Assembly (NCBI GenBank): GCA_019912965.1
Contig: JAIOHM010000139.1
Location: 16,854 to 80,853 of the forward strand
Length of the DNA stretch: 64,000 nt
Source of the DNA: Anaerolineae bacterium
GTDB lineage: Bacteria; Chloroflexota; Anaerolineae; Aggregatilineales; Phototrophicaceae
Direction of reading: 5' to 3'
Part shown: positions 20,321-28,611 of the stretch, piece after piece
Layout of the letters: each line of letters starts with the position of its first letter
How positions within the stretch are numbered: the first letter of the stretch is position 1
Made by a program: the position numbers and the translations under genes
The notes under the pieces: model-generated
What the model saw: the letters and a program-made list of their open reading frames with translations, nothing else
The model's database searches: none
Told to the model about the DNA's origin: nothing

Positions 20321-21109
20321 ATGACCCCAATTCACCTTAAATCCCCCGACGAACTGGCCGTGATGCGTGAGGCTGGACGCATTGTTGCCCGCGCACATCA
20401 GGCCATGCGTGAGGCCGTGCGCCCCGGTGTGAGTACGGCTGAACTCGACAAAATTGCCGAGACAGTCATCCGCGATCATGGCGCGACACCAGCCTTCCTG
20501 TATTATCCCAAGCGGGATGCGCCGGATTTCCCGGCCACCATCACCGCATCGATTAATGAGGAACTGGTGCATGGCATCCCCAGCCCGAATCGAATCCTTC
20601 AGGAAGGCGACATCATCGGTCTGGATACTGCCTGTCACTTTCAGGGATTTGTAGGGGATGCGGCTTTCTCGATGGGTGTTGGGGAAATTCCGGCCTCGGT
20701 TCAGCGGTTGCTGGATGTATGCGAACGGGCGCTGTATGTGGCAATTGAAGCGTCAGTGCTGCCGAATACCATTCGTGATGTGTGTCTGGCAACGCAGCAT
20801 TATGTCGAAAAGCAGGGGTACAGCGTTGCCCGTGAATACACCGGGCACGGCGTCGGGCGGGAGATGCACGAAGAACCGCAGGTGCCAAACTGGTGGCCGC
20901 GCAGTGCTGCCCGCCGGGGTTGGGTGAATGTTGCCCTCAAACCGGGGATGACCTATGCCATCGAGCCGATGGTGATTGCCGGACGCAGCGATCTGGAGGA
21001 ACTGGAAGACGGTTGGACGGTCGTCACCAAAGATGGTTCGCTCTGCGCCCACTTTGAACATACGATTGCTGTCACTGATGGTCAGCCCATCATCCTGACT
21101 CTGCCGTGA
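20321..21109 (+). CDS. map: Methionine aminopeptidase, type I
   Basis: 262 aa metalloprotease that removes N-terminal Met. Metal ligands can be assigned to the Asp in GLDTACHF, the Asp in GDAAFS, the His in TGHGVGR, the Glu in AIEPM and the Glu in FEHTIAV. I start at ATG 20321 (MTPIHLKSPDELAVMREAG); upstream in-frame codons lie in repeat sequence. The gene is followed by another repeat, then an internal promoter. Confidence 0.95.
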   Translation: MTPIHLKSPDELAVMREAGRIVARAHQAMREAVRPGVSTAELDKIAETVIRDHGATPAFLYYPKRDAPDFPATITASINEELVHGIPSPNRILQEGDIIGLDTACHFQGFVGDAAFSMGVGEIPASVQRLLDVCERALYVAIEASVLPNTIRDVCLATQHYVEKQGYSVAREYTGHGVGREMHEEPQVPNWWPRSAARRGWVNVALKPGMTYAIEPMVIAGRSDLEELEDGWTVVTKDGSLCAHFEHTIAVTDGQPIILTLP

Positions 21110-21123
21110 GGTTTTCGGGATTG

Positions 21124-21202
21124 GTTTTTAGTTTAATGCCAGAAAGTTGGGTTTGAGACATTACCAATAACCAAAAACGAATAACCAATAACCATTAACA
21201 AC
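21124..21202. repeat. Low-complexity hairpin repeat, map-rpmJ junction
   Basis: GATTGGTTTTTAG on the left and repeated ACCAATAACCAAAAACGAATAACCAATAACC words on the right (given here as overlapping 7-nt ACCAATA units) form an imperfect inverted repeat. Same word set as 20247-20316. Confidence 0.65.
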
Positions 21203-21212
21203 CAACTCGCCG

Positions 21213-21241
21213 TAGACATTATGCAAGATGGATGCTAAAAT
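21213..21241 (+). promoter_or_regulatory. Internal promoter upstream of rpmJ
   Basis: TAGACA (21213-21218), 17 nt, TAAAAT (21236-21241) with TGC immediately before the -10. It would drive rpmJ-rpsM-rpsK-rpoA-rplQ separately from the upstream cluster, as alpha operons often are. Confidence 0.6.
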
Positions 21242-21274
21242 CTTCATTCTTCAGGAAACCTAGAGGGTAACAAC

Positions 21275-21388
21275 ATGCGCGTAGCAACCTCAGTGAAGCC
21301 ACGCTGCCCCAAGTGCCGCGTTATCAAGCGTCATGGGCGAGTGATGGTCATCTGCGAAAATCCGAAGCACAAGCAGCGCCAGGGCTAA
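21275..21388 (+). CDS. rpmJ: 50S ribosomal protein L36
   Basis: 37 aa. It reads [14 protein letters not shown], then [23 protein letters not shown]. The zinc ligands CPKC, Cys and His are all present, so it is the zinc-binding form. GAGGG precedes the start. infA, which commonly stands just before rpmJ, is absent. Confidence 0.95.
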   Translation: MRVATSVKPRCPKCRVIKRHGRVMVICENPKHKQRQG

Positions 21389-21416
21389 TTGGCGATTTTA
21401 TTAAAGGGAAGCAGAC

Positions 21417-21803
21417 ATGGCGCGTATTGAAGGGGTAGACCTGCCCCGCGACAAACGAATTGAAGTGGGTTTAACCTACATTTTTGGCATTGGCCGCCCG
21501 ACCAGCCGCCAGATTCTGGAAGCGACCGGCGTCAACCCGGATACCCGCGTCCGCAATCTGACCGAGGACGAAGTGCAAAAGCTGCGCGAAGAAATCGCCA
21601 AGCTGACCACTGAAGGCGATCTGCGCCGTGAAGTGCAGTTGAACATCAAGCGGCTGCAAGAAATCGGCTGCTATCGGGGCTTGCGGCACCGCCGCAGTCT
21701 GCCCGTGCGCGGCCAACGTACACGGACAAATGCCCGTACCCGGCGCGGCGTGCGTAAGACCGTTCCAGGTCGTGGCCGTCGTCGTGGCGCGACCAAGAAA
21801 TAG
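21417..21803 (+). CDS. rpsM: 30S ribosomal protein S13
   Basis: 128 aa. [25 protein letters not shown] with the helix-two-turn-helix, then [28 protein letters not shown] and a basic tail that contacts P-site tRNA. AAGGGAAG precedes it. Confidence 0.96.
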   Translation: MARIEGVDLPRDKRIEVGLTYIFGIGRPTSRQILEATGVNPDTRVRNLTEDEVQKLREEIAKLTTEGDLRREVQLNIKRLQEIGCYRGLRHRRSLPVRGQRTRTNARTRRGVRKTVPGRGRRRGATKK

Positions 21804-21828
21804 TCGCCGCCTGTTTTTACGCAAATAC

Positions 21829-21858
21829 ATTGTAGGGGCGCAATATACGGCGTCCCTA
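21829..21858. repeat. GTAGGGGCG-type palindrome, rpsM-rpsK spacer
   Basis: TGTAGGGGCGCAATATACGG ending CGTCCCTACG: outer arms GTAGGG/CCCTAC, imperfect inside. A second small hairpin (ACCGGGG/CCCGGT) follows at about 21864-21883. Family member of 23889-23918, 34886-34914 and 35728-35755. Confidence 0.65.
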
Positions 21859-21953
21859 CGAAAAAACCGGGGCATTTGTCCCGGTCTATCGCATACGTCA
21901 ATGCGCCCTGAGCAAACTGGCCGGGCGCGTTTTCCCGCATAGGGAGGGGATTG

Positions 21954-22361
21954 ATGGCACGGACACCAGCCAGAAAAGCGGGCGCTCGCCGCACGACCAA
22001 AAAGGTCGTTAAGAATATTCCTTACGGGCAGGCGCATATTCACGCCACCTTCAACAACACGATTGTGTCGATGACCGATCAGTTGGGGAATGTGGTTTCC
22101 TGGGCCAGCGCAGGCACATCGGGCTTCAAGGGCAGCCGCAAAAGCACACCCTATGCCGCCCGGATGGCCGCGCAGACTGCCGCCGAAAACGCGCAGGGTT
22201 CGGGGATGCAGGAAGTTGATGTGTTTATTAAAGGGCCAGGGCCAGGTCGTGAAGCCGCCATCCGCGCCATTCAGGGCAGCGGTTTGAAGGTGCGCTCCAT
22301 TACCGATGTTACGCCCGTCGCGCACAATGGGGTTCGCCCGCCCAAGCGTCGCCGTGTGTAA
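21954..22361 (+). CDS. rpsK: 30S ribosomal protein S11
   Basis: 135 aa. [42 protein letters not shown] and [46 protein letters not shown] lies one codon upstream; I choose ATG 21954 because AGGGAGGGGA (21941-21950) precedes it directly. rpsD, usually next, is missing. Confidence 0.96.
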   Translation: MARTPARKAGARRTTKKVVKNIPYGQAHIHATFNNTIVSMTDQLGNVVSWASAGTSGFKGSRKSTPYAARMAAQTAAENAQGSGMQEVDVFIKGPGPGREAAIRAIQGSGLKVRSITDVTPVAHNGVRPPKRRRV

Positions 22362-22362
22362 G

Positions 22363-22457
22363 CCATTAGCCTTATAGCATTTAGCGATTAGCAGTCAAAC
22401 TTCATACGAGAATTACCGCTTTTGCTAACAGCTAACCGCTCACAGCTAATTGCTCAC
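22363..22457. repeat. Low-complexity hairpin repeat, rpsK-rpoA junction
   Basis: Left half made of ATTAGC/TTAGCGATTAGC words, right half of GCTAACAGCTAACCGCT and AGCTAAT words, mutually complementary. It stands where rpsD would be expected. The rpoA ribosome binding site begins right after it. Confidence 0.75.
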
Positions 22458-22473
22458 CAGGAGGGTTTAAGAC

Positions 22474-23466
22474 TTGGTTACGAATAACATGGTTCTGCCA
22501 CATAAGGTAGAAGGCGACGCGACTTCCCGCAACTACGGACGTTTCATCATCAGCCCGCTGGAAAGCGGATTTGGTCTGACGTTGGGTACGGCGCTGCGGC
22601 GGGTGCTGCTGTCGTCGCTGCCCGGTGCCTCGGTAACGAGCATTCGCGTTTCGGACGTACACCACGAATTTTCGGCGGTGCCCGGCGTCCGTGAAGATAT
22701 GACGCAGTTGATTTTGCAGATCAAGCAACTGCGCCTGAAAATGTATGACGGCGAATCCGCCCGCCTGCGCCTCGAACATCGTGGCGAAGGTACGGTTACG
22801 GCGGCGGACATCATCTGCCCGCCGGAAGTGGAAATCGTGAACACCGATCTGTATCTGTTCACGGTGGATGCGGCGGACGCACATTTGGAAATTGAGTTTG
22901 AAGTTCAGGCTGGGCGTGGCTACAGTCCGGCGGAAGATCGTGGACGCTTGCCGATTGGCGAACTGCCAGTCGATGCAATCTACAGCCCGATTCGCCGTGT
23001 GAACTTTGACGTGGAGCGTGCGCGCGTCGGCCAGCGCACCAATTACGATAAACTGGTCATCGAAATCTGGACGGATGGTACCATCCGCCCTGAAGATGCC
23101 TTGAGCGAAGCTGCCAAAATCCTGATGAAGCATCTGACGGTGATTGGCGGCGTGATGTTTGTGCCGATTGATGAAGACGGTCAGGGCGATCCAGAACCCG
23201 CTGAGGGTGCAATTCGCCGTGAACTGTACGATAAGCCCATCGAAGAGCTGGATTTGAGTGTGCGTGTGTTCAATTCGCTGAAGCGCACGGGCATTACGAC
23301 CATCGGCGACGTGCTGGATATGCTGGGGCGCGGGCCGGATGCCATGCTCGCCATCCGCAACTTCGGCGAAAAGTCGCTGGACGAACTGGTCGTCAAGCTG
23401 CGCGATAAGGGCTACTTGACCGACGTACCCGAAATTCCTGAATTTCCGAGTAGTAATAACGACTGA
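22474..23466 (+). CDS. rpoA: RNA polymerase alpha subunit
   Basis: 330 aa. The N-terminal assembly domain is clear (RFIISPLESGFGLTLGTALRRVLLSSLPGASVTSIRV), as is the C-terminal domain (ELDLSVRVFNSLKRTGITTIGDVL...AIRNFGEKSLDEL) that touches UP elements and activators. The start is TTG at 22474: AGGAGGG (22459-22465) is 8 nt upstream, while the first in-frame ATG is 23 nt away. Confidence 0.96.
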   Translation: MVTNNMVLPHKVEGDATSRNYGRFIISPLESGFGLTLGTALRRVLLSSLPGASVTSIRVSDVHHEFSAVPGVREDMTQLILQIKQLRLKMYDGESARLRLEHRGEGTVTAADIICPPEVEIVNTDLYLFTVDAADAHLEIEFEVQAGRGYSPAEDRGRLPIGELPVDAIYSPIRRVNFDVERARVGQRTNYDKLVIEIWTDGTIRPEDALSEAAKILMKHLTVIGGVMFVPIDEDGQGDPEPAEGAIRRELYDKPIEELDLSVRVFNSLKRTGITTIGDVLDMLGRGPDAMLAIRNFGEKSLDELVVKLRDKGYLTDVPEIPEFPSSNND

Positions 23467-23475
23467 GGAAGTACC

Positions 23476-23868
23476 ATGCGACACCTCGTAGCAGGCAAGA
23501 AGCTGGGGCGTAACGGCGCTCAGCGTAAAGCCTTAAAACTGGCGCTGACCCGCGCCCTGCTGGAACACGGACGCATCCGCACTACCGCCGCCAAAGCGGA
23601 TTTCGTGCGCGCGAACGTTGAAAAATTGATTACCCTGGCGAAGCGCAGCAAGGCGCACAGCGATCCGAACCGTGTGGTTCACGCTCAACGTCTTGCGGCC
23701 AGCCGCTTGAACAACGACCGCGACATTGTGCATAAGCTGTTCGCGGAAATTGCGCCGCGCTTTGAGAATCGTCCCGGTGGCTACACCCGCGTGCTGAAGC
23801 TGGGGCCGCGCAAGGGCGACAGCGCCGAAATGGTGCTGCTGGAACTGGTCGAACGCGGCGAGGTCTAA
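23476..23868 (+). CDS. rplQ: 50S ribosomal protein L17
   Basis: 130 aa. RHLVAGKKLGRNGAQRKALKLALTRALLEHGRIRTT is diagnostic, with FENRPGGYTRVLKLGPRKGDSAEM near the C-terminus. It lies 9 nt after rpoA, and a palindrome follows it. Confidence 0.96.
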   Translation: MRHLVAGKKLGRNGAQRKALKLALTRALLEHGRIRTTAAKADFVRANVEKLITLAKRSKAHSDPNRVVHAQRLAASRLNNDRDIVHKLFAEIAPRFENRPGGYTRVLKLGPRKGDSAEMVLLELVERGEV

Positions 23869-23888
23869 AGACTGCCGTATGGATTGTT

Positions 23889-23918
23889 TGTAGGGGCGCA
23901 ACATGTTGCGCCCCTACA
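23889..23918. repeat. Perfect 30-nt GTAGGGGCG palindrome, rplQ-truA spacer
   Basis: TGTAGGGGCGCAACA followed at once by its exact reverse complement: 15+15 with no loop base. It is the most perfect member of the family. Confidence 0.8.
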
Positions 23919-23940
23919 GAAAACGATTTAGCAGTTTACC

Positions 23941-24681
23941 ATGCGTTACCGGGCGACACTGGCCTACGACGGTACAGCCTACCGGGGGTTTCAGCGGCAG
24001 GCCGATGGGCTTCCAACTATCCAGTTGGCGGTCGAGCGGGCTATCGCTGCCGTCACCGGACAAACCGCTACCGTTATTGGGGCGGGGCGTACCGATACCG
24101 GAGTTCATGCTACAGGGCAGGTCATCACCTTTGAGGTGGAGTGGAAACACGACGACCGGACGCTTTTACGGGCGTTGAACGTCAGCCTTCCATCAGACAT
24201 CGCCTTGCAGGACATCCGGCGGCATGAAGGGTTTCACCCGCGTTTCGATGCTCTGGCGCGTTTGTACCGCTACCGTTTGTGGGTAGCCCCGGAACGCCAA
24301 CCGTTGTTGTGGAATCGAGCCTGGCACATCCGCGATAAGCTGGATGCCGAGCTGATGCAAGCAGCAGCGGACAGGCTGATCGGTGAGCACAATTTCGGCG
24401 CATTTGGCCGACCGCCGCGCGGCGAAAATACGGTTCGCACCGTATACATCTCCCAATGGGAGCAACCGCAGCCCGGTGGGGATGTGTGGACGTACACGAT
24501 AGAAGCCAATGCCTTCCTCCAGCACATGGTGCGTCACACCGTCTGGACGCTGGTGAAGGTCGGGCAGGGTAAAATGGCGCTGGCGGATTTTGAAACGCTA
24601 TTTCGCCGAGCGCAGTTGGCCGCAATCGGCCTCGCCCCACCGCAGGGTTTGACGCTTGAAGCGGTGCGGTATCCAGAATGA
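23941..24681 (+). CDS. truA: tRNA pseudouridine synthase A (positions 38-40)
   Basis: 246 aa. The enzyme isomerises uridines in the anticodon arm. The catalytic Asp lies in [14 protein letters not shown] (residues about 47-60); [16 protein letters not shown] [12 protein letters not shown] and [22 protein letters not shown] follow. There is no clear Shine-Dalgarno; the palindrome sits just upstream. Placement after rplQ is common. Confidence 0.93.
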   Translation: MRYRATLAYDGTAYRGFQRQADGLPTIQLAVERAIAAVTGQTATVIGAGRTDTGVHATGQVITFEVEWKHDDRTLLRALNVSLPSDIALQDIRRHEGFHPRFDALARLYRYRLWVAPERQPLLWNRAWHIRDKLDAELMQAAADRLIGEHNFGAFGRPPRGENTVRTVYISQWEQPQPGGDVWTYTIEANAFLQHMVRHTVWTLVKVGQGKMALADFETLFRRAQLAAIGLAPPQGLTLEAVRYPE

Positions 24682-24718
24682 GTATTGTAGGGCAGAGACC
24701 GCCCGTCGGAGGAAGAAC

Positions 24719-25162
24719 ATGGCTAGACAGAAGACTTTCGTAACCAAGCCACTCGAAACTGAGCAAGATTGGTGGATTGTGGACGCGAAGGGTCAGAACC
24801 TGGGGCGTCTCGCCTCGCGGATCGCACCTATTCTGCGTGGAAAACACAAACCCGTCTTCGCACCCAATCAGGATGTGGGTGACTTTGTTGTTGTCATCAA
24901 TTGCGAACAGATCGCAGTGACGGGCAACAAGCTGGATGAAAAGAAGTATTACCATTATTCGGGCTATCCCGGTGGTATGCGGGAAACCACACTGCGCGAG
25001 CAGCTTGGCAAACATCCTGACCGGGCGATTACCGCCGCCGTCAAGGGGATGCTGCCGGATGGCTCATTAGGCCGCAACATGCTGAAGAAGCTGAAGGTCT
25101 ACGCCGGGACGGAACACCCCCACGCTGCCCAGAAGCCCAAAGAATTGAAGTTTGAGGAGTAG
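24719..25162 (+). CDS. rplM: 50S ribosomal protein L13
   Basis: 147 aa. [50 protein letters not shown] and the [20 protein letters not shown] block. Start chosen at 24719 from GGAGGA (24708-24713). Forms the rplM-rpsI pair. Confidence 0.96.
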   Translation: MARQKTFVTKPLETEQDWWIVDAKGQNLGRLASRIAPILRGKHKPVFAPNQDVGDFVVVINCEQIAVTGNKLDEKKYYHYSGYPGGMRETTLREQLGKHPDRAITAAVKGMLPDGSLGRNMLKKLKVYAGTEHPHAAQKPKELKFEE

Positions 25163-25166
25163 GCAC

Positions 25167-25562
25167 ATGGCTGGACAATATTACGAAGGCATTGGCCGCC
25201 GCAAGGCCGCGACCGCGCGCGTGCGCCTGTTTCCGGGCGGCACAGGCAATCTGATTATCAACGACAAGGACGGCAGCGATTATCTGCCGCGCCCTGGCGA
25301 TGTAGACATTCTGCTGGAGCCGCTGACCACTGTCGGCCAGCTTCGCAGCTATGACATCACCGTGCATGTCAACGGTGGCGGCATCTCCGGTCAGCGCGAC
25401 GCTATCCTGCTGGGTGTTGCCCGTGCGTTGGTGAAGATTGACCCGGAACTGAAGTCGCAACTGCGTGACCAGGACTACATGACGCGAGACGCCCGCGTTA
25501 AGGAACGTAAGAAGCCAGGTCTGAAGCGCGCCCGCAAGGCCCCGACCTACACCAAGCGTTAG
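25167..25562 (+). CDS. rpsI: 30S ribosomal protein S9
   Basis: 131 aa. YYEGIGRRKAATARVRLFPG at the N-terminus and the C-terminal tail DARVKERKKPGLKRARKAPTYTKR whose last residues reach the P-site tRNA. It lies 4 nt after rplM. Last gene of the cluster, followed by a terminator. Confidence 0.96.
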   Translation: MAGQYYEGIGRRKAATARVRLFPGGTGNLIINDKDGSDYLPRPGDVDILLEPLTTVGQLRSYDITVHVNGGGISGQRDAILLGVARALVKIDPELKSQLRDQDYMTRDARVKERKKPGLKRARKAPTYTKR

Positions 25563-25590
25563 GTCTGGTTTTCCCAATAGATCAATCATC

Positions 25591-25617
25591 AGGCAAGGCC
25601 GCGCGGTCTTGCCTTTT
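25591..25617 (+). terminator. Intrinsic terminator of the ribosomal cluster
   Basis: AGGCAAG (25591-25597), GC-rich inner part, CTTGCCT (25608-25614), T run to 25617. It stands 28 nt after the rpsI stop. Confidence 0.85.
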
Positions 25618-25720
25618 GTCGTTTCCGGCAAATGGGCTATTTTTCCTGTGTACGAAGGGTAAACAGGTATGGTCAGATTCGTCAAATTGATCGCTGCAAG
25701 AATAAACAGGGATAACGTCG

Positions 25721-26356
25721 ATGTGTTACCAACTGGTCTATATTGTCTTTGATTTTGCTGCTGAAGCGACCCTCAAAGATTCGGCTGTGATGAACCGATG
25801 TGTTGGGCAGACTGCCGCCCGCATTGGGTGGGGCATTGAGGGTGAATCCGAGCCGGATGCCGCGTGGAGCAGTGCGCTCAAAAAGGGTGGGCGCAGTGTC
25901 TATGTGAACTTCTCTGCCGATCCGGATTCTTATGGATTGACGGTGAGCGTCATCACTAACCAGTGGCGGCGATTGTATCTTTCGGCTTATCGCGCCGGAA
26001 TGCAAAACGCCGATTATCGCAAAATACTGGTGACGGCTGCCGAATCGATCTATGCAAGCCTCGCGCCGGATTATGGCTATGGCCTGATTTCGCTGGATAC
26101 CCAATATCTGGAACCGCCCGCCGAGGGTGATTATCGCCCGAAAACGGTTCACGATTACAACTTCTTCAGCCCACGATTGAGCGCCAAATTCAGCAGTTTG
26201 AGCGCCGTGCCTGCCGTGCGCTTTGTGGCGTTTGGCAACGGCGGGACGCTGCTGGAACTCTCGCCCGATCCGCTGGGCGACCGCAAAGCCTATGCCGCTA
26301 ATTACATCGCTGCATCCGGCATCCTCGGCATCCCCACTATTCAGCAGGGGTGTTGA
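25721..26356 (+). CDS. Hypothetical protein
   Basis: 211 aa, not recognised. No signal peptide or membrane segment; mixed alpha/beta composition with aromatic-rich strands (YVNFSADPDSYGLTVSVI, VRFVAFGNGGTLLELSP). The ATG lies shortly after an AGGGAT motif. The next gene begins 66 nt later on the same strand, so the two may be co-transcribed. Nothing in the sequence gives a function. Confidence 0.6.
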   Translation: MCYQLVYIVFDFAAEATLKDSAVMNRCVGQTAARIGWGIEGESEPDAAWSSALKKGGRSVYVNFSADPDSYGLTVSVITNQWRRLYLSAYRAGMQNADYRKILVTAAESIYASLAPDYGYGLISLDTQYLEPPAEGDYRPKTVHDYNFFSPRLSAKFSSLSAVPAVRFVAFGNGGTLLELSPDPLGDRKAYAANYIAASGILGIPTIQQGC

Positions 26357-26422
26357 GGCGCATACCAAACGCAGGTTGCAGAATGCCGGGTTTTGGCCTT
26401 CAATCATTCTGGAGGTGCAACC

Positions 26423-27820
26423 ATGACCCTGAATTGGCGGCTGTTCATTCCCATACTGATGCTCATACTGGCGGCGCTGGCCTGCGATGACCCGGTTGCC
26501 GAGGCTATCAAAGTTGATCGTGTCGAAGTGGATGCAAATGTGCCGGGGCGCGCTTATGCCCGCGTCCTTGGTTTATTCCAGGCTGCTATCTACCAGACTG
26601 ATGATTATGGCGCGACGTGGCAGCCTTCCGAGCATGTTTTTGCTGAGTCTCCTGTGCGCCAGTATTCGCTGTTTATGAGCAGCGAAACCCTGAAACTGAA
26701 CGATCAAGCGATCTGGTCATTTCCGCGTTACATGTTCCGCTTCTTTTTCTACGAAGATGATCCCGGTGTGCAGCCGCGTTTTGCTCTGCCGTATGGCGAT
26801 CTGAGCAACGCCGCGCAGGGCGATACGCTGTACGTGGCGATGGGTACGGAAGGGGTCTTGATCGGACGGATCGCCCCCGGCAATACCCTCGTCGATTGGC
26901 GGCTTTCGGCAAACGGAATTGACGTGCTGAATCCGCTGCCCTTAACCATCACCCATATCGGGTCGATTTTGGGAATTATCGCGCTGGCTTTGCTCGTGCC
27001 GCCGGTTGTGCTGCTGCATAGCTGGATGCTGTACTGCGTGTGGATATATTTTCTGCCGCGTCCTTTCGCCCGACGCCGCGCCCTGCAACTCTCATTGGGT
27101 CTGAGCGCTGCTGCGGCTGTCGCCTGCTATATCTGGCTGACCGATATTCGCACCGACTTTTTCCCGGTTGTGGGCGTCGTCACGTTGATCGTGGTGCTGG
27201 CTGGCCTGACCGCCACCTACCTGATGACCGAGGGCCAACTTTTGAGCGCGAAAACCCGCCGTTGGCTGCTCATTATGACGCTGCTGGTTTCGCTTTTAGT
27301 GCCTGCTGGCGTGGTTGGTGTGTTTACCTCGTGGTGGGCGGTGTTCATCATCGTGTTCGGGTTCGGCGCCTACCGCTGGGCCTATTTCCGCCATTTGGGA
27401 CGCGAGATCAAGCCGGATGCAGAAGGCCGCGAACACCGTTGGCACATCGACCGCCTCGCGCTGGAAACCATGACGATTGCGATTGTCTTTGGTGTGGTGA
27501 TATTTTGGGTCATGACCTTTGGGATGAATTCAGTAGTGCGCGTCACGTATGGATTCCGGGATATGGCGATGTTGGGCATATTTCTGGTCGGGCTGGCTGT
27601 CGCATGGTGGGTGACGCGGTTCTATGTTATGGGGCGGGCATCCACTTTCATTGCGGTGCGGCGCGGTGATGCCGAACGTCTGCTGCGGCAGAAACCCCTC
27701 CTTCGCGATGTGCGGATTGCGACGGTTATCGGCGTGGTGCTGGCGGGTGTTTTCTCGTGGGCGGTGTTTGTGGGGCAGTTTGCGGCCTATGGCTGGTTCA
27801 CTACGCTGTTACGTCCGTAA
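26423..27820 (+). CDS. Multi-pass membrane protein with lipoprotein-like N-terminus
   Basis: 465 aa. Starts at 26423 behind GGAGGT (26411-26416). The first ~20 residues are a signal sequence ending LAALAC, a lipobox-like end with a weak -3 residue. A ~140-residue outer domain follows, containing an Asp-box (TDDYGATWQP) as in BNR/sialidase-like beta-propellers. The rest holds seven or so hydrophobic segments (about residues 175-460) with a charged loop EIKPDAEGREHRWHIDR. Function unknown. Copy B of the dispersed repeat starts 20 nt after its stop. Confidence 0.7.
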   Translation: MTLNWRLFIPILMLILAALACDDPVAEAIKVDRVEVDANVPGRAYARVLGLFQAAIYQTDDYGATWQPSEHVFAESPVRQYSLFMSSETLKLNDQAIWSFPRYMFRFFFYEDDPGVQPRFALPYGDLSNAAQGDTLYVAMGTEGVLIGRIAPGNTLVDWRLSANGIDVLNPLPLTITHIGSILGIIALALLVPPVVLLHSWMLYCVWIYFLPRPFARRRALQLSLGLSAAAAVACYIWLTDIRTDFFPVVGVVTLIVVLAGLTATYLMTEGQLLSAKTRRWLLIMTLLVSLLVPAGVVGVFTSWWAVFIIVFGFGAYRWAYFRHLGREIKPDAEGREHRWHIDRLALETMTIAIVFGVVIFWVMTFGMNSVVRVTYGFRDMAMLGIFLVGLAVAWWVTRFYVMGRASTFIAVRRGDAERLLRQKPLLRDVRIATVIGVVLAGVFSWAVFVGQFAAYGWFTTLLRP

Positions 27821-27839
27821 AATTGTGTGTGGCGGCGGA

Positions 27840-28435
27840 GTAGTTGTCAGTTATCGGTTTTAAGTTGCCAGTTACGAGTTGCCAGTTGCCAGAAAAGACA
27901 AGGTTGGTTTGCGGCGATTGCGATTGCGAAAACGGGTTTGCGCGCAAAGGGTGGGATTGTCGTCGTCGGTGTCGGGATGGGTTTGTCGGACACGTATCGA
28001 TTCATAAGATGCGAAAAATGCGGCGAAGGATTTTGTGCAGATTTCGCATGTTTGGCGGCGATGTCATGAAGGTCTGCCGCCGCCATGTTTGCCATGCTGG
28101 GTTTTTGGTTTTTGGTTCGGTTGTTTGGTAAGGTGCAGAAGGGGCGTGTGTGGAACGTCTAGGTCAATAATGCTCGAACGCGATGTGCTGCGTGGTAGGA
28201 CTGCCTTGGGTGGTGGAGATCAATTTACCCCACCCCAACCCTCCCCGCACGCGAGGAGGGAGCCTGTATCCACACCATTCAGACTCGAAAAATGGCTTTG
28301 CATTCAACACTTTGAACAATAACTGCCGCACTAAAGAAAAGGCTTCGGGCTAAAAATGTGTCTCCACCGTTTAGTGTGGTGCTACCCATGTTGCACCCCT
28401 ACGGATATTGTAGAACAAAAGGGCTAGTGAAGTCA
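27840..28435. repeat. Dispersed intergenic repeat, copy B
   Basis: Same block order as 1690-2190: gttgtcagtt words ending TTGCCAGAAAAG, GTTTGCGGCGATTGC, GGGTTTGCGCGCAAA, three GTC units, GTCGGGATGGGTTTG, GACACGTATCG, ATAAGATGCGAAAAAT and TGCAGATTTCGCA. A decayed ATGTTGCACCCCTAC half-palindrome follows at about 28388-28402. Both copies start within about 20 nt of the stop of a plus-strand gene. The stretch 28066-28473 holds no gene that I can support. Confidence 0.75.
28227..28261. repeat. CACCCCAACCCTCCCC element
   Basis: CCTCC...GGAGG imperfect inverted repeat preceded by CCCCACCCCAACC, related to 2251-2321. Confidence 0.4.
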
Positions 28436-28473
28436 AGTTCGGGTTTGGTTAGAAATGCAACCCCATTGAGCCA

Positions 28474-28578
28474 TCATCTTTCAGGACACAGGCTGATTTC
28501 GTAGCCGAAGGGAATCAGATGTTTGCTCGACAGGGTGGCATAGATGTAATCATCCCACTTCACGCGCTTTGGACGCAT
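28474..28578 (-). pseudogene. Short coding-like fragment (34 codons)
   Basis: A minus-strand frame reads MRPKRVKWDDYIYATLSS, then KHLIPFGYEISLCPER, then TGA. The composition looks protein-like, but there is no ribosome binding site and a stop codon precedes the ATG. It is more likely the eroded C-terminus of a lost gene than a working peptide. Its DNA includes one arm of an 11-bp inverted repeat, ATCATCCCACT (28549-28559) and AGTGGGATGAT (28581-28591). Confidence 0.3.
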
Positions 28579-28611
28579 TCAGTGGGATGATCCACCTCAT
28601 TTATTCGGATT

